Shown here: positions 26,427 through 35,226 of the stretch, one piece after another
Position numbering within the stretch: the first letter of the stretch is position 1
How the letters are laid out: the number at the start of each line of letters is the position of its first letter
NCBI GenBank assembly: GCA_046347475.1
Contig: JAXMGD010000005.1
Coordinates: 248,001-312,000, forward strand
Direction of reading: 5' to 3'
Source of the DNA: CAMCXE01 sp046347475
GTDB taxonomy: Bacteria > Pseudomonadota > Gammaproteobacteria > Pseudomonadales > Cellvibrionaceae
DNA length: 64,000 nucleotides
Notes under the pieces: model-generated
What the model saw: the letters and a program-made list of their open reading frames with translations, nothing else
What the model was told of the DNA's origin: nothing
Database searches by the model: none
Position numbers and translations under genes: made by a program

Positions 26427-27140
26427 TTAGAATAATTTGGCGAGTAATACAGGAATTGCTGTTTCAACACGCAATATTCGCTCGCCGAGCTGCACCTGGG
26501 TAAAACCCTGCTGCAAAAATAGCGCAACCTCGTTATCCACAAAACCTCCTTCCGGCCCAATGGCTAAAATAGTCTGTGCATTGTTCAATTGATTGGCCGC
26601 TGCAGCCTCGCCTGGATGGGCAATAATTTTATTCGGGTGGGTTTTGCATAAATCCGGCAGCAACTGGTGGGAAAACTCGCGCCAGTTTGGGCATAACACA
26701 ACCTTTGGCATTTGTGTGGCTTTGGCTTGTTCAAGGCCGAGCGCTAATTGCTCATCAATAGCCGCCGGTTTTAATAAGGGCGTTTGCCAAAAACTTTTTT
26801 CCACGCGTTCGCTGGCAATTAATACCAGCTGTTGTACACCCATGGTCGCAATGGTTTGCAGGCTTCTTTGCAGCATGCGCGGGCGCGGCAGGCCCAGTAC
26901 CAGGCTGCAGGGCAGGGTGGAAGGCGGTGGCCGCTGTAGGCCTAAGAGCTGTAACTCTGCAGAGTCTGGGGTGATAGATTCGACGCGCGCCTGATCGAGA
27001 AAGGAATTTTTTATGCCGACGTTAATCACTTTGCCAGCGCTAACTTTTAGCACATTATTTAAATGATCGAGCTTGTGGCCGCGCAGGCTGACCACGCCAG
27101 TTGGACTTATTTCGTCCGGGTTTAGCAACAGAATATTCAT
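26427..27140 (-). CDS. rsmE: 16S rRNA m3U1498 methyltransferase RsmE
   Basis: 237 residues. An N-terminal PUA-like domain (HKLDHLNNVLKVSAGKVINVG) precedes a SPOUT methyltransferase with the trefoil-knot motifs ILAIGPEGGFVDNEV and VQLGERILRVETAIPVLL near the C-terminus. It methylates N3 of U1498 in 16S rRNA. The tRNA-Arg gene lies 52 bases upstream on the same strand. Confidence 0.93.
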   Translation of the reverse strand: MNILLLNPDEISPTGVVSLRGHKLDHLNNVLKVSAGKVINVGIKNSFLDQARVESITPDSAELQLLGLQRPPPSTLPCSLVLGLPRPRMLQRSLQTIATMGVQQLVLIASERVEKSFWQTPLLKPAAIDEQLALGLEQAKATQMPKVVLCPNWREFSHQLLPDLCKTHPNKIIAHPGEAAAANQLNNAQTILAIGPEGGFVDNEVALFLQQGFTQVQLGERILRVETAIPVLLAKLF

Positions 27141-27192
27141 GATGTATGGGGCGCTGGACGTGCGTGCAAGCGGGTGTGAGGGCTGTATTAAA

Positions 27193-27267
27193 TGGCGTTC
27201 CCGACAGGAATCGAACCTGTATCTAAGCCTTAGGAGGGCCTCGTTTTATCCATTAAACTACGGGAAC
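27193..27267 (-). tRNA. tRNA-Arg (anticodon CCT)
   Basis: Read on the minus strand, a full cloverleaf: acceptor GTTCCCG / CGGGAAC, a D-arm with TGGATA, an anticodon stem-loop with CCT (loop CTCCTAA), T-arm CAGGTTCGATTCCTG, and encoded 3' CCA (27193-27195). It decodes AGG. Length is 75 including CCA. Confidence 0.95.
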
Positions 27268-27379
27268 ATAAAAGCGTGTCGTGCAGTGGGGCGGCAATTC
27301 TACCAATATCCGCACCGGCTCACTAGGTGGTATCACCCACCTAGTTTACTGATCGCTGTGGCGTAAGCACTGCGCCGGA

Positions 27380-28780
27380 TTATTTAGCCAGTTGATTTAA
27401 TATATCCAGCGCTTGTTGTTCGGCGTTGCCCACATAGCTGCTGGGCGTAAGTGCTGCTAATTGCGCCTTAGCTTCAGCTGGAATATCGAGTTGCTCAACA
27501 AACGACTGCATAATCGCTTGAGTAATTTTTTGGCCACGGGTGAGTGCTTTGAGTTTTTCATAGGGCTCTTCTATAGCAAAGCGGCGCATCACGGTTTGAA
27601 TCGGTTCTGCCATAACTTCCCAGGCGGCATCCAAATCGGCGGCAATAACGGTGGGGTTAATTTCTAATTTGCGAATACCTTTGAGCACAGAGGCATAAGC
27701 AATTTCACCATAACCAAATCCTACTCCCATGTTACGCAATACAGTGGAATCGGTTAAATCCCGTTGCCAGCGGGAAATAGGTAATTTTGCCGCCATATGC
27801 AACATAACTGCGTTGGCAAGGCCCAGATTGCCTTCTGAATTTTCAAAATCAATGGGGTTTACCTTGTGTGGCATGGTAGAGGAACCCACTTCACCAGCGA
27901 TGGTTTTTTGCTTGAAGTAGCCGAGCGAAATGTAACCCCAAATATCGCGGTTAAAATCGATCAGAATAGTGTTAAAGCGCGCAACGGCGTCGAATAATTC
28001 GGCGATATAATCGTGCGGTTCAATCTGTGTGGTGTACGGATTGAACTCTAGCCCTAAGGATTTAATAAACTGTTGGGCGTGGCTTTGCCAATTAATGTCT
28101 GGGTAGGCGGATAAATGGGCATTGTAGTTGCCCACAGCGCCGTTAATTTTACCCAGCAGCTGCACCTGTTTAATTTGTTCGATTTGCCGATGTAAACGAT
28201 AGGCCACGTTGGCCATTTCTTTGCCCACCGTGGTGGGGGAGGCGGTTTGGCCGTGGGTGCGCGATAACATGGGCACCGCAGCATATTCCTTCGCCATGTT
28301 GGCAATCGCCGTTAAAATTTCCTGCATGGCAGGCACCAATACTTGGTCGCGGCCAGCTTTTAACATTAAGCCGTGGCTTAGATTATTAATATCTTCGCTG
28401 GTGCAGGCAAAGTGCACAAACTCATTAATGGCTTCTAATTCATTGTTGCCTTTAAAGGCTTCTTTAATAAAGTATTCAACGGCTTTTACATCGTGATTAG
28501 TGGTGGCTTCAATTTTTTTGATTTTTTCCGCATCGCTTACGCTAAAGTTTGCCACTAGGTTGTCGAGAAATGCTCGGGTGTCAGCGGAAAAAGGCTTCAC
28601 TTCAGGGATAGCCGGGTTGGCCGCGAGTGCACACAGCCAGCGAATTTCCACTTCAACACGGGCGCGAATAAGGCCAAATTCACTAAAAATACCGCGCAGA
28701 GAGACAGTGCGGCTACTGTAGCGACCGTCCAGTGGAGAAACGGCAGTTAATGAAGACAGAGGTAAGGAAGTGGTAGACAT
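27380..28780 (-). CDS. purB: Adenylosuccinate lyase
   Basis: About 466 residues from ATG 28780; an upstream in-frame GTG (28789) is possible. It catalyses two fumarate-releasing steps in purine synthesis. Motifs: SSLTAVSPLDGRY at the N-terminus, FVHFACTSEDINN, LSRTHGQTASPTTVGKEMAN, and the superfamily signature GSSTMPHKVNPIDFEN. Third gene of mnmA-hflD-purB, the conserved gammaproteobacterial order; 15 bases after hflD. Confidence 0.96.
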   Translation of the reverse strand: MSTTSLPLSSLTAVSPLDGRYSSRTVSLRGIFSEFGLIRARVEVEIRWLCALAANPAIPEVKPFSADTRAFLDNLVANFSVSDAEKIKKIEATTNHDVKAVEYFIKEAFKGNNELEAINEFVHFACTSEDINNLSHGLMLKAGRDQVLVPAMQEILTAIANMAKEYAAVPMLSRTHGQTASPTTVGKEMANVAYRLHRQIEQIKQVQLLGKINGAVGNYNAHLSAYPDINWQSHAQQFIKSLGLEFNPYTTQIEPHDYIAELFDAVARFNTILIDFNRDIWGYISLGYFKQKTIAGEVGSSTMPHKVNPIDFENSEGNLGLANAVMLHMAAKLPISRWQRDLTDSTVLRNMGVGFGYGEIAYASVLKGIRKLEINPTVIAADLDAAWEVMAEPIQTVMRRFAIEEPYEKLKALTRGQKITQAIMQSFVEQLDIPAEAKAQLAALTPSSYVGNAEQQALDILNQLAK

Positions 28781-28795
28781 AAAATTCACTGCTAA

Positions 28796-29443
28796 TTAAT
28801 GGTTAACTATTTCACTCTTGGCGGCTTTAATTAAATCGTCTAAAGCCTGTGTGAGTTGTTTGCGATAAAAAATAAAATGCCAGCGCTTGCCGCCCACTTG
28901 ATGCCACAACATGGCTGAGCGAATAGCGGCCAATAATAAACTGCGGATTAAATTGGCTAAGCGCGGTTGTTGCAGGTAATTGGCTTCACCTAACACCTGA
29001 ATGCGAAAACTAAATGTGCTGATGGTGTTGCTATAAGTCTCGGCCAGGTTAGCCACCAAGTTGTCAGAGCAAATACCAAACATATCCACCTGGCTTGCGG
29101 CTTTATCGAGTTTGGCACCAATCTCGGCGAGCATTTTGGAGTTTTTACTGAGTTTTTTTTGCAGGTGCAAAACACCCATACAATAACGCAGAAGATTTGC
29201 GTGCTGCGGATTGCGCTGTTGGGTCAGCAGGTTGTGCAGTACTTCCATACTGTTGAGTAAAAACCCTAACTGCCCATATACATCCAATGTGTCTTTGGGA
29301 TTGCGTTTAAAAAGGGTGCGCAAACAAGGCTCTAAATCGGCATTGGCGATAGAGCCGTGTTGGGCAATTTTATCCACTAAAATCACCGCGTGAATTACGC
29401 CGGAAAGACTTAGAGCTAGTTGTTGCCAACGATTTAATTCCAC
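28796..29443 (-). CDS. hflD: HflD family protein
   Basis: 215 residues, mostly helical, matching HflD throughout: WQQLALSLSGVIHAVILVDKIA, LGFLLNSMEVLHNLL, LRYCMGVLHLQKKLSK and VGGKRWHFIFYRKQLTQALDDLI. In E. coli HflD is a peripheral inner-membrane protein that affects lambda CII stability. Its position between mnmA and purB is the family's standard location. Confidence 0.92.
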   Translation of the reverse strand: MELNRWQQLALSLSGVIHAVILVDKIAQHGSIANADLEPCLRTLFKRNPKDTLDVYGQLGFLLNSMEVLHNLLTQQRNPQHANLLRYCMGVLHLQKKLSKNSKMLAEIGAKLDKAASQVDMFGICSDNLVANLAETYSNTISTFSFRIQVLGEANYLQQPRLANLIRSLLLAAIRSAMLWHQVGGKRWHFIFYRKQLTQALDDLIKAAKSEIVNH

Positions 29444-29452
29444 ACTACACCT

Positions 29453-30568
29453 CTAATTAGAATTAAATGCATGGTCTATAACGGCGCCACCTAAGCAGCG
29501 CTCGCCTAAATAAAACACCACAGATTGACCGGGCGTAATAGCCCGCTGGGGTTGTTTAAATAAAATGGTGAGTTGATTGTTAGTGTCGAGCGTAACACTA
29601 CAGTCTTGGTCTGCCTGGCGATAGCGCGTTTTAGCGGTGCATTCAAAGGTTGTGTTGGCTTTAATCTCAGCGGCAAAGCGAGCATTAATCCAGTGCACCT
29701 GGGAGGCTTTTAAACCCTGGGCCAATAATAAAGGGTGATCAGTGCCTTGCACCACGCGCAAAATATTGTTGGCCAAATCTTTTTGGGCAACATACCAAGG
29801 AGCTTCACCTGCGCCTGCTACACCGCCAATACCCAAGCCTTGGCGTTGGCCTATGGTGTGGTACATCAAGCCTGCGTGTTCGCCGAGTGTATTGCCTTGG
29901 TCATCCTGAATAAGCCCCGGTTGGGCCGGTAAATAGGTTTGTAAAAAATCTTTAAAACGTCGCTCGCCAATAAAACAAATACCGGTGCTGTCTTTTTTGT
30001 TGTAGGTTATGAGGTTTTGTTCTTCGGCAATTTTGCGCACTAAGGGTTTGGCAATATCGCCGATGGGGAAAAGTGTTTGGCTAAATTCGGCTTCGCCCAC
30101 GGCATGTAAAAAATAACTTTGGTCTTTATTGTTATCCAGGCCTTTTAGTAAATGGGTTTCGCCGTCATGGGTGTGTGTGCGGGCGTAATGGCCGGTGGCG
30201 ATTTTATCGGCGCCGAGTATGCGGGCGTACTCTAAAAAAACTTTAAATTTAATTTCCCGGTTGCACAAAATATCCGGGTTGGGTGTGCGGCCTGCGCGGT
30301 ATTCCGCTAAAAAGTGTTCAAACACATTATCCCAATAATCGGCGGCAAAATTAGCGGTGTGTAATTTAATGCCGAGGGTATCGCACACCTTCTGGGCGTC
30401 GGCTAAATCCGCTTTGGCGGTGCAATATTCTGTGCCGTCGTCTTCATCCCAGTTTTTCATAAACAGCCCCTCCACCGCATAGCCCTGCTGCTTGAGCAAA
30501 AAAGCGGATACTGAGGAATCAACGCCGCCGGACATGCCAACGATAACTGTGCAGGATTTGACAGACAT
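29453..30568 (-). CDS. mnmA: tRNA-specific 2-thiouridylase MnmA
   Basis: 371 residues. PP-loop GMSGGVDSSVSA at the N-terminus, catalytic cysteines in NPDILCNREIKF and STGICFIGERRF, and the intervening GHYART and KDQSYFL motifs. It inserts sulfur at U34 of Lys, Glu and Gln tRNAs. First gene of mnmA-hflD-purB. Confidence 0.96.
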   Translation of the reverse strand: MSVKSCTVIVGMSGGVDSSVSAFLLKQQGYAVEGLFMKNWDEDDGTEYCTAKADLADAQKVCDTLGIKLHTANFAADYWDNVFEHFLAEYRAGRTPNPDILCNREIKFKVFLEYARILGADKIATGHYARTHTHDGETHLLKGLDNNKDQSYFLHAVGEAEFSQTLFPIGDIAKPLVRKIAEEQNLITYNKKDSTGICFIGERRFKDFLQTYLPAQPGLIQDDQGNTLGEHAGLMYHTIGQRQGLGIGGVAGAGEAPWYVAQKDLANNILRVVQGTDHPLLLAQGLKASQVHWINARFAAEIKANTTFECTAKTRYRQADQDCSVTLDTNNQLTILFKQPQRAITPGQSVVFYLGERCLGGAVIDHAFNSN

Positions 30569-30594
30569 ACAAAAACACGGTGAAAAGAGGGGCG

Positions 30595-31269
30595 CTATTC
30601 TACCTGATTTGACGGTGGCGTGGCGTCTGCCTGGGCCAAGAGGGCTTTTTCTTCCAGGCTGACAGCACTAGGGTTACTGGTGCTAAGTACCGCGCTTTTA
30701 ACGCAGTTGCGGCCTGCGCGCTTGGCGGCATACAGCAGTTGATCAGTTTCTTCCAGCCATTGGGCGAGGGATTTGCTGCTGTTGTGGGGGAATGAGGACA
30801 CGCCAAAACTGGCGCGCACCTCAAGGCTGCTGCCGTTCAACGGTAGCGGGTTTTCAACCAAGGCAAGGCGCACTCGCTCAGCAATTTGTTTGGCGACCAA
30901 AATAGGGGTTGAAGGCAGAATCACGGCGAATTCTTCACCGCCCTGGCGGCAGGGAATATCCAATTTGCGCACGGCATTGCGCAGCAGATTGGCCAGGTGG
31001 ACAAGCGCCTGGTCACCCACGGTATGGCCATGGGTATCATTGATCGACTTAAAGTGATCTATATCCAGAAGGATAAGGCTGGTGGGTAATTGGGTGCGCT
31101 GGGTGCGCTCAATTTCTTGGTGCAGGCAGATCATCAAGTGCCGTTGGTTAAACAACTGAGTGAGATTGTCCGTGCGGGTTTGGGCGGTTAGCTCATGGAT
31201 TTGCGCCTCTAATGCCTCTAAGCGGTCGATGACCGGGCATTGCGGTTCTCCAACAGGGCACTGTGTCAT
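30595..31269 (-). CDS. Diguanylate cyclase (GGDEF domain)
   Basis: 224 residues from ATG 31269 (GAGGA upstream); a longer frame to 31380 has no ribosome-binding site. A short N-terminal helix (VIDRLEALEAQIHELTAQ) leads into a GGDEF domain starting DNLTQLFNQRHL, with the active site GGEEF and the allosteric I-site RKLD exactly five residues before it. It should make c-di-GMP and be product-inhibited. There is no membrane or recognised sensor domain; the N-terminus has two CPV motifs. It lies 26 bases upstream of mnmA on the same strand. Confidence 0.9.
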   Translation of the reverse strand: MTQCPVGEPQCPVIDRLEALEAQIHELTAQTRTDNLTQLFNQRHLMICLHQEIERTQRTQLPTSLILLDIDHFKSINDTHGHTVGDQALVHLANLLRNAVRKLDIPCRQGGEEFAVILPSTPILVAKQIAERVRLALVENPLPLNGSSLEVRASFGVSSFPHNSSKSLAQWLEETDQLLYAAKRAGRNCVKSAVLSTSNPSAVSLEEKALLAQADATPPSNQVE

Positions 31270-31537
31270 GGCGCGTGTCCTCAATCTAAGGGCAATCAAA
31301 AGTGTGCGTATAGTAACAGTCGGCGGATTGTTGAGGCTAATGTGCGGCTCAGCAAATGAGCGTTTTGTGTGGATGTGCATGGCGGGGGAGCAGAATATAA
31401 GCGGCGTAGGCCTATCGGCTCCAAGAATTATTCCGCATGGGCCTGTGCAAAGCGGATGAGGCTAAAAAATAATTGACCTAAAGGATGTGTTGCACAAACC
31501 GCAGGCTAATCAGGTTATAAAAATAATTGTTTTAGCA

Positions 31538-31588
31538 GCGAGCTAGAGAATGCATTGTGATCCCAATGCCAGCACTCAGCTAGCTCGC
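31538..31588 (-). terminator. Hairpin downstream of the CE2 esterase gene
   Basis: Outer arms GCGAGCTAG / CTAGCTCGC (31538-31546, 31580-31588) and an inner stem GCATTG / CAATGC (31552-31557, 31564-31569). On the minus strand it is followed by a T-rich tract (CTAAAACAATTATTTTT), so it can end the esterase transcript. The remainder of the 31270-31617 gap shows nothing else. Confidence 0.6.
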
Positions 31589-31617
31589 CCTGGGAAAAAT
31601 TAAATCAATTTAGCGGT

Positions 31618-32901
31618 TTAATTACCCCCATCGCTCCAACCCATAATAGGCTTAATCGCTGCGGCTAATTGGCTAGCCATTGCCTCGGCGCCTGCAACGG
31701 CAGGGTGCCAATCGCAGCCCAATTGATTTTGCGGCGGGAAGTTCATTTGCACAAAATGCACGCGCTCAAACCCCATGGAGCGCTGTTGCTGAACGGCTGT
31801 CTGCATATTGGCAACCGGTTGACTGATGCTGTTATCCGCCACTAAAAAAATACGAATTTGACTGCCATAGCCGTTGCGCACTTGATTAATTAAATCATGG
31901 ATACCCTGAATAAATACTTGATTAGAAGGATATGGCTGGGTGGAATAGTCATTGGTGCCTAATTTAATCACCACCGCATCAGGCAACCAGGCTTTAAAAT
32001 TCCAGGTTAAATCAGCGCGGTTCATTAGTGTGCGGTTGTAGTAATAGGGCATAGGCATGGGGCTGGTGCTATTGGTATCGGCATAATTGCGCACCGCTCC
32101 AAAACCGGAAATAGCAATTGAGCGGCTATCGGCGCCCAGTGAGCGCGCGGTTATGGCCGCAAACGACAAATAGGCGTTTTCATAGGGTCTATACACGCCT
32201 TTGCAATCGAGCCCCGGGCCTTCATTGCCATAACCCACGGTGTGGGAATCACCAATAAATTCAATTTTACGAGTCGGGGCCGCAGGCAACGCGAGCAGCT
32301 CACCGCCTTGGGGCAAACGAATACCTTTAAATTGCCCGGCGCCAAAATTAGGGCCGGTGCGTTTGGTTAATAAAACGCGGTGCGGGCCTTGAGATAAGGA
32401 AACCGCATAGGATTGGCTGGTGGTGGTAGAGATAATTCTGTCTAATTTGCCATCAATAAATAAGTTGTAATCATTTTTGCCATCGGCAATTAATAATTCA
32501 AGCTGGCGTGCATTTAGGTTGAATTCAATTTGTGTATTGGCCCAATCATAATCCGCCGCAGCAGCACTTACCGCCACCCGGCCGTTATAGCGTATTAAGG
32601 GGTTATTGGGTGCGATGGTGACTGGCGAGCTGCCCGATGAGCTGGAGCTGCTGGATGAACTGGAACTGCTCGACGAGCTTGAAGAACTCGAAGAGCTAGA
32701 ACTGGAACTCGATGAGCTTGAGCTAGTCGAGCTAGATGAACTTGAGTTGCCAGAGCTACTGCTTGACGAGCTGGAACTGCCGCTTGAAGAACTAGAGCTG
32801 GCACCGCCAGCCCCACCGCAACTGATTAACACCCAGCAAAGTAAAGTAGTGATGCTCAGATTAAGTGTGCGGGGCAGGGTATTTGTGCATTTTAGTCGCA
32901 T
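31618..32901 (-). CDS. CE2-type SGNH carbohydrate esterase, polyserine-linked lipoprotein
   Basis: 427 residues. A lipoprotein signal (LLCWVLISC, Cys28) is followed by a Ser-dominated linker at residues 35-91 with scattered Gly, Asn and Thr, then a beta-sandwich (about 95-205) and an SGNH hydrolase domain. In that domain Ser219 lies in IEFIGDSHTVGYG, Asn317 in GTND, and Asp397/His399 in CDWHPAV. The jelly-roll plus SGNH order and the GDSHTVGYG motif fit carbohydrate esterase family 2, whose members deacetylate xylan or glucomannan side groups. Polyserine linkers are a hallmark of secreted plant-wall enzymes in Cellvibrio and Saccharophagus. The predicted location is the outer membrane. Confidence 0.8.
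   Translation of the reverse strand: MRLKCTNTLPRTLNLSITTLLCWVLISCGGAGGASSSSSSGSSSSSSSSSGNSSSSSSTSSSSSSSSSSSSSSSSSSSSSSSSSSSSSSGSSPVTIAPNNPLIRYNGRVAVSAAAADYDWANTQIEFNLNARQLELLIADGKNDYNLFIDGKLDRIISTTTSQSYAVSLSQGPHRVLLTKRTGPNFGAGQFKGIRLPQGGELLALPAAPTRKIEFIGDSHTVGYGNEGPGLDCKGVYRPYENAYLSFAAITARSLGADSRSIAISGFGAVRNYADTNSTSPMPMPYYYNRTLMNRADLTWNFKAWLPDAVVIKLGTNDYSTQPYPSNQVFIQGIHDLINQVRNGYGSQIRIFLVADNSISQPVANMQTAVQQQRSMGFERVHFVQMNFPPQNQLGCDWHPAVAGAEAMASQLAAAIKPIMGWSDGGN
32629..32799 (-). repeat. Low-complexity polyserine coding tract
   Basis: About 57 codons, nearly all Ser, in the esterase linker. All six Ser codons are mixed (AGC, AGT, TCA, TCC, TCG, TCT), so the DNA is not a simple slippage repeat. 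The opposite strand is open and would read as a Glu-Leu-Asp repeat. Confidence 0.85.
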
Positions 32902-33118
32902 AGGAGCCTGTTCTTATACTATTGTCGTAATTATTTAGCTGTGTGACCGATCATTTTGTGGGGTTTACGTTTTCGGTAATGTCTAGAGGAAATCCTATCA
33001 CTCTACAGCGCAACAAATAGTTAAAGCGGGCACATTGTTGTCTGGTTGTTTAGAATTTTTCTGTTTGGCGGTTTTATGATGACATGGCCTCAAGTGGTTA
33101 ATTCTGAATGACATCCCC

Positions 33119-33478
33119 CTAAATTTTTTGGCAATAAGAGCTGTGCTCTAATTCACCGCTATCAATGGGATCCTGCGAGATAAAAAGCGCAAATACCTGG
33201 TTACCTGTTTGAGCCGATTTTTGTGCGGCGTCTTCAATTTCAGGGAACTGCAACTCATCCCGCCATTCGCTAGCAAGATAAGGCTTGCTGCTGATGACTT
33301 CGTCTAGTTCAAACCTCGCCTCGCTAAGTGCAGCGCTTAAAGGTGCTTGCGCTTCGCTGCTGGAGTTTGCAGGTACAAGGCTTTCAACAAAATAAAACTC
33401 TGAATTATCAAATTTAATGGAACACCCCTCCAAAGGGCGCGCCTTACAGGAAACAATCCATATGGGTTTGTTGATCAT
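33119..33478 (-). CDS. Hypothetical protein (119 aa)
   Basis: Not recognised. An acidic, soluble 119-residue protein beginning MINKPIWIVSCKARPLEGCSIKFDNSEFYFVES, with three or four cysteines and no signal peptide or membrane segment. GAGGAG five bases before the ATG supports translation. It stands alone between the CE2 esterase and the REP/IS region. Confidence 0.6.
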   Translation of the reverse strand: MINKPIWIVSCKARPLEGCSIKFDNSEFYFVESLVPANSSSEAQAPLSAALSEARFELDEVISSKPYLASEWRDELQFPEIEDAAQKSAQTGNQVFALFISQDPIDSGELEHSSYCQKI

Positions 33479-33640
33479 ATATGCTCCTCGATAGATTTTT
33501 TGAATGCGCAGAAATTTTATTCTGTCGTAGCTTTGAAGACGAAGGGTAAGTATTGGGAGCGGCTTACAAATAGCCCATGGTATAAGATGACCCTTTTCGG
33601 TTTAAAGCAATTGAATGTAAATAGGTGTAACGAAAGGTAG

Positions 33641-33666
33641 GTCGGAAAAGCGCAGCGCCTTCCGAC
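33641..33666 (+). repeat. REP palindrome, copy 1
   Basis: 26-base imperfect palindrome running from GTCGGAAAAGCGC to GCGCCTTCCGAC, preceded by GGTAG. It is the forward partner of an inverted copy 57 bases downstream; together they form a BIME-like pair. Confidence 0.75.
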
Positions 33667-33722
33667 GTGATTTTATCGTCGAAACCGCGATGGCAAACCT
33701 TGCATTGTGCTCGCCCTTAGAT

Positions 33723-33748
33723 GTCGGAAGGCGCCTTCGGCTTTTCCG
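33723..33748 (-). repeat. REP palindrome, copy 2, interrupted by the IS
   Basis: Inverted copy of the upstream REP: GTCGGAAGGCGCC through GGCTTTTCCG. Its expected continuation ACCTACG is missing at 33749 but is found at 35349, on the far side of the insertion sequence. Confidence 0.75.
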
Positions 33749-33763
33749 TATATGGACTCCCCC

Positions 33764-34025
33764 AATATTGCCAGTATCCACTTCAAAAAAACATTGTCAA
33801 TTGCGCACGTATATTCGGCTTTTAAGGTGCCGTTTATACGGCTAGCCATAATGAGCTATTTGCACATCTGCTCCCAATCGACCTAACGTGCCTTTAGCAC
33901 AATGGAAAAGTAGGGTTTGGCAGATGTCGGTTTGACCTGTTTTTCATTAGTGGCCACAGGGCAATTCGTGGCGGATGGTACGCTTTAATAAACAACAATT
34001 TTTAAAATCAAAAAAACACTTAATT
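33764..34025 (-). ncRNA. Candidate seekRNA / bridge RNA region of the IS
   Basis: IS1111-group elements encode their target-guiding RNA between the transposase stop and the nearby end, which is this segment. It contains GGAAAAGTAGGG (33904-33915, plus strand), which carries both halves of the interrupted target (minus-strand target GCGTAGGT | CGGAAAAG) in swapped order, so the transcript CCCTACTTTTCC could pair with both. The location follows family knowledge; the RNA itself is inferred. Confidence 0.45.
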
Positions 34026-35060
34026 TTAGGCAGCTTGCTGAAAAGAATCTCCTCGATAATCTTCACCCTTAGTTAAAATCGCCCAGGCAATCCGAGCGTT
34101 TTTGTTCGCAAGCGCCACAACAGCAATGTTTTTAGGGCGCCGATCTGCCAGACGGGTAAACCATTGCGCAACCGCCGTATCTTTGTTCTCCATTCCAATA
34201 GCTGCTGAGCGAGCACCGTGAATAAATAAAGTACGCAAATACGCATTCCCACGTTTGCTAATGTTCATCAACACCTCTTTGCCACCGCTGCTATGTTGGC
34301 GCGGAGTTAAACCTAGCCAAGCACCTAACTGCCGTCCACTTGAAAATTGCGTACCGTCACCGATGGCTGCATATAATGCAGTGGCCGTTATGGGGCCTAC
34401 GCCCGGCAAGGTCTGCAACTTTTTACAGGCAGGCTCACGATTGGCGATCAAGGTTATTTGCTTGTCGAACTCTTTAATACTGTCATCTAAGGTTTTTAAT
34501 TGATCATGCAGTTCGCTTAACATAGCTCGAAAAGCCACGCTAAAACCATTTTCCCCATCCTCTAACCAAAGTGGGATTTTACAGCGTAAATTATTTAATC
34601 TCAGCGGCGCCACTATGCCATATTCCGCCGCCAGGCCGCGAATTTGATTGGCAATCGCCGTGCGCTGTTTTACTCGTTCACTTTGCACACGGTGCAACGC
34701 TTGAATATCTTGCTGTTCAACAGTTTTAACCGGAACAAAACTCATGGTGGGTCTACTTAAGGCTTCGCAAATAGCCTCTGCATCGTTGGCATCATTTTTA
34801 TTACGTTTTACATAGGGCTTTACATATTGGGGTGGAATTAATTTTACGCTAAACCCCAACTTAATTAATTGGCGTGCCCAGTGGTGCGCGCTGGAGCAGG
34901 CCTCCATGCCGATTAAGCAGTTGGGGTCAACTTTCGTGGCAAAAAATTCCAGAAACTCCCGGCGTTTTAATTTTCGGGTCAGGGATTTTTTGTCTTCGGT
35001 ATCTACTCCATGGACTTGAAAAACTTCTTTTGCTAAATCAATTCCAATTCGTTTAATCAT
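34026..35060 (-). CDS. IS110-family transposase (IS1111 group)
   Basis: 344 residues, full length. The N-terminal DEDD RuvC-like domain has IGIDLAKEVFQVHGVD, IGMEACSSAHHWARQL and KNDANDAEAICEA. The C-terminal Tnp20 domain has LPGVGPITATALYAAIGDGTQF, LGAWLGLTPRQHSSGGKEVLMNISKRGN with the conserved Ser, and RTLFIHGARSA. No frameshift or stop is visible, so it may be active. ATG 35060 is the only good start. Known mechanism: RNA-guided recombination without target duplication. Confidence 0.95.
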   Translation of the reverse strand: MIKRIGIDLAKEVFQVHGVDTEDKKSLTRKLKRREFLEFFATKVDPNCLIGMEACSSAHHWARQLIKLGFSVKLIPPQYVKPYVKRNKNDANDAEAICEALSRPTMSFVPVKTVEQQDIQALHRVQSERVKQRTAIANQIRGLAAEYGIVAPLRLNNLRCKIPLWLEDGENGFSVAFRAMLSELHDQLKTLDDSIKEFDKQITLIANREPACKKLQTLPGVGPITATALYAAIGDGTQFSSGRQLGAWLGLTPRQHSSGGKEVLMNISKRGNAYLRTLFIHGARSAAIGMENKDTAVAQWFTRLADRRPKNIAVVALANKNARIAWAILTKGEDYRGDSFQQAA

Positions 35061-35106
35061 GAGTGGTCACCTCGAATTAAGCCGGTTTAGTAGGGTTAAA
35101 ACTGAA

Positions 35107-35226
35107 TCCCGTTGTCATTGTGCCGTTGCTAAAGATAATTCGCCTTTGCACAATCTGGCAACGGCATAATGACAACGGGACAGCCGCCGCACGCGTTATC
35201 GTACCAGCCCAAAACTTGAGCGGCGG
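35107..35226. repeat. Two stem-loops in the tnp-upstream end of the IS
   Basis: First: arms of about 22 bases (35107-35128 region and 35156-35178) beginning CCCGTTGTCATT and ending AATGACAACGGG, with one mismatch and a 27-base loop. Second: GCCGCCGC / GCGGCGGC at about 35181-35226. They lie upstream of the transposase start on the minus strand. Insertion sequences often use such structures to block translation of read-through transcripts; this is inferred. Confidence 0.6.

Noticed and set aside
32606..32938. Plus-strand frame rich in Glu, Leu and Asp opposite the esterase linker
   Set aside because: It is the mirror of the polyserine codons of the esterase; the esterase has a signal peptide, catalytic motifs and clear homology.
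33641..33748. The two inverted REP units considered as a CRISPR-like or att array
   Set aside because: Only two inverted copies, no regular spacers; they match the REP/BIME pattern and one is the IS target.
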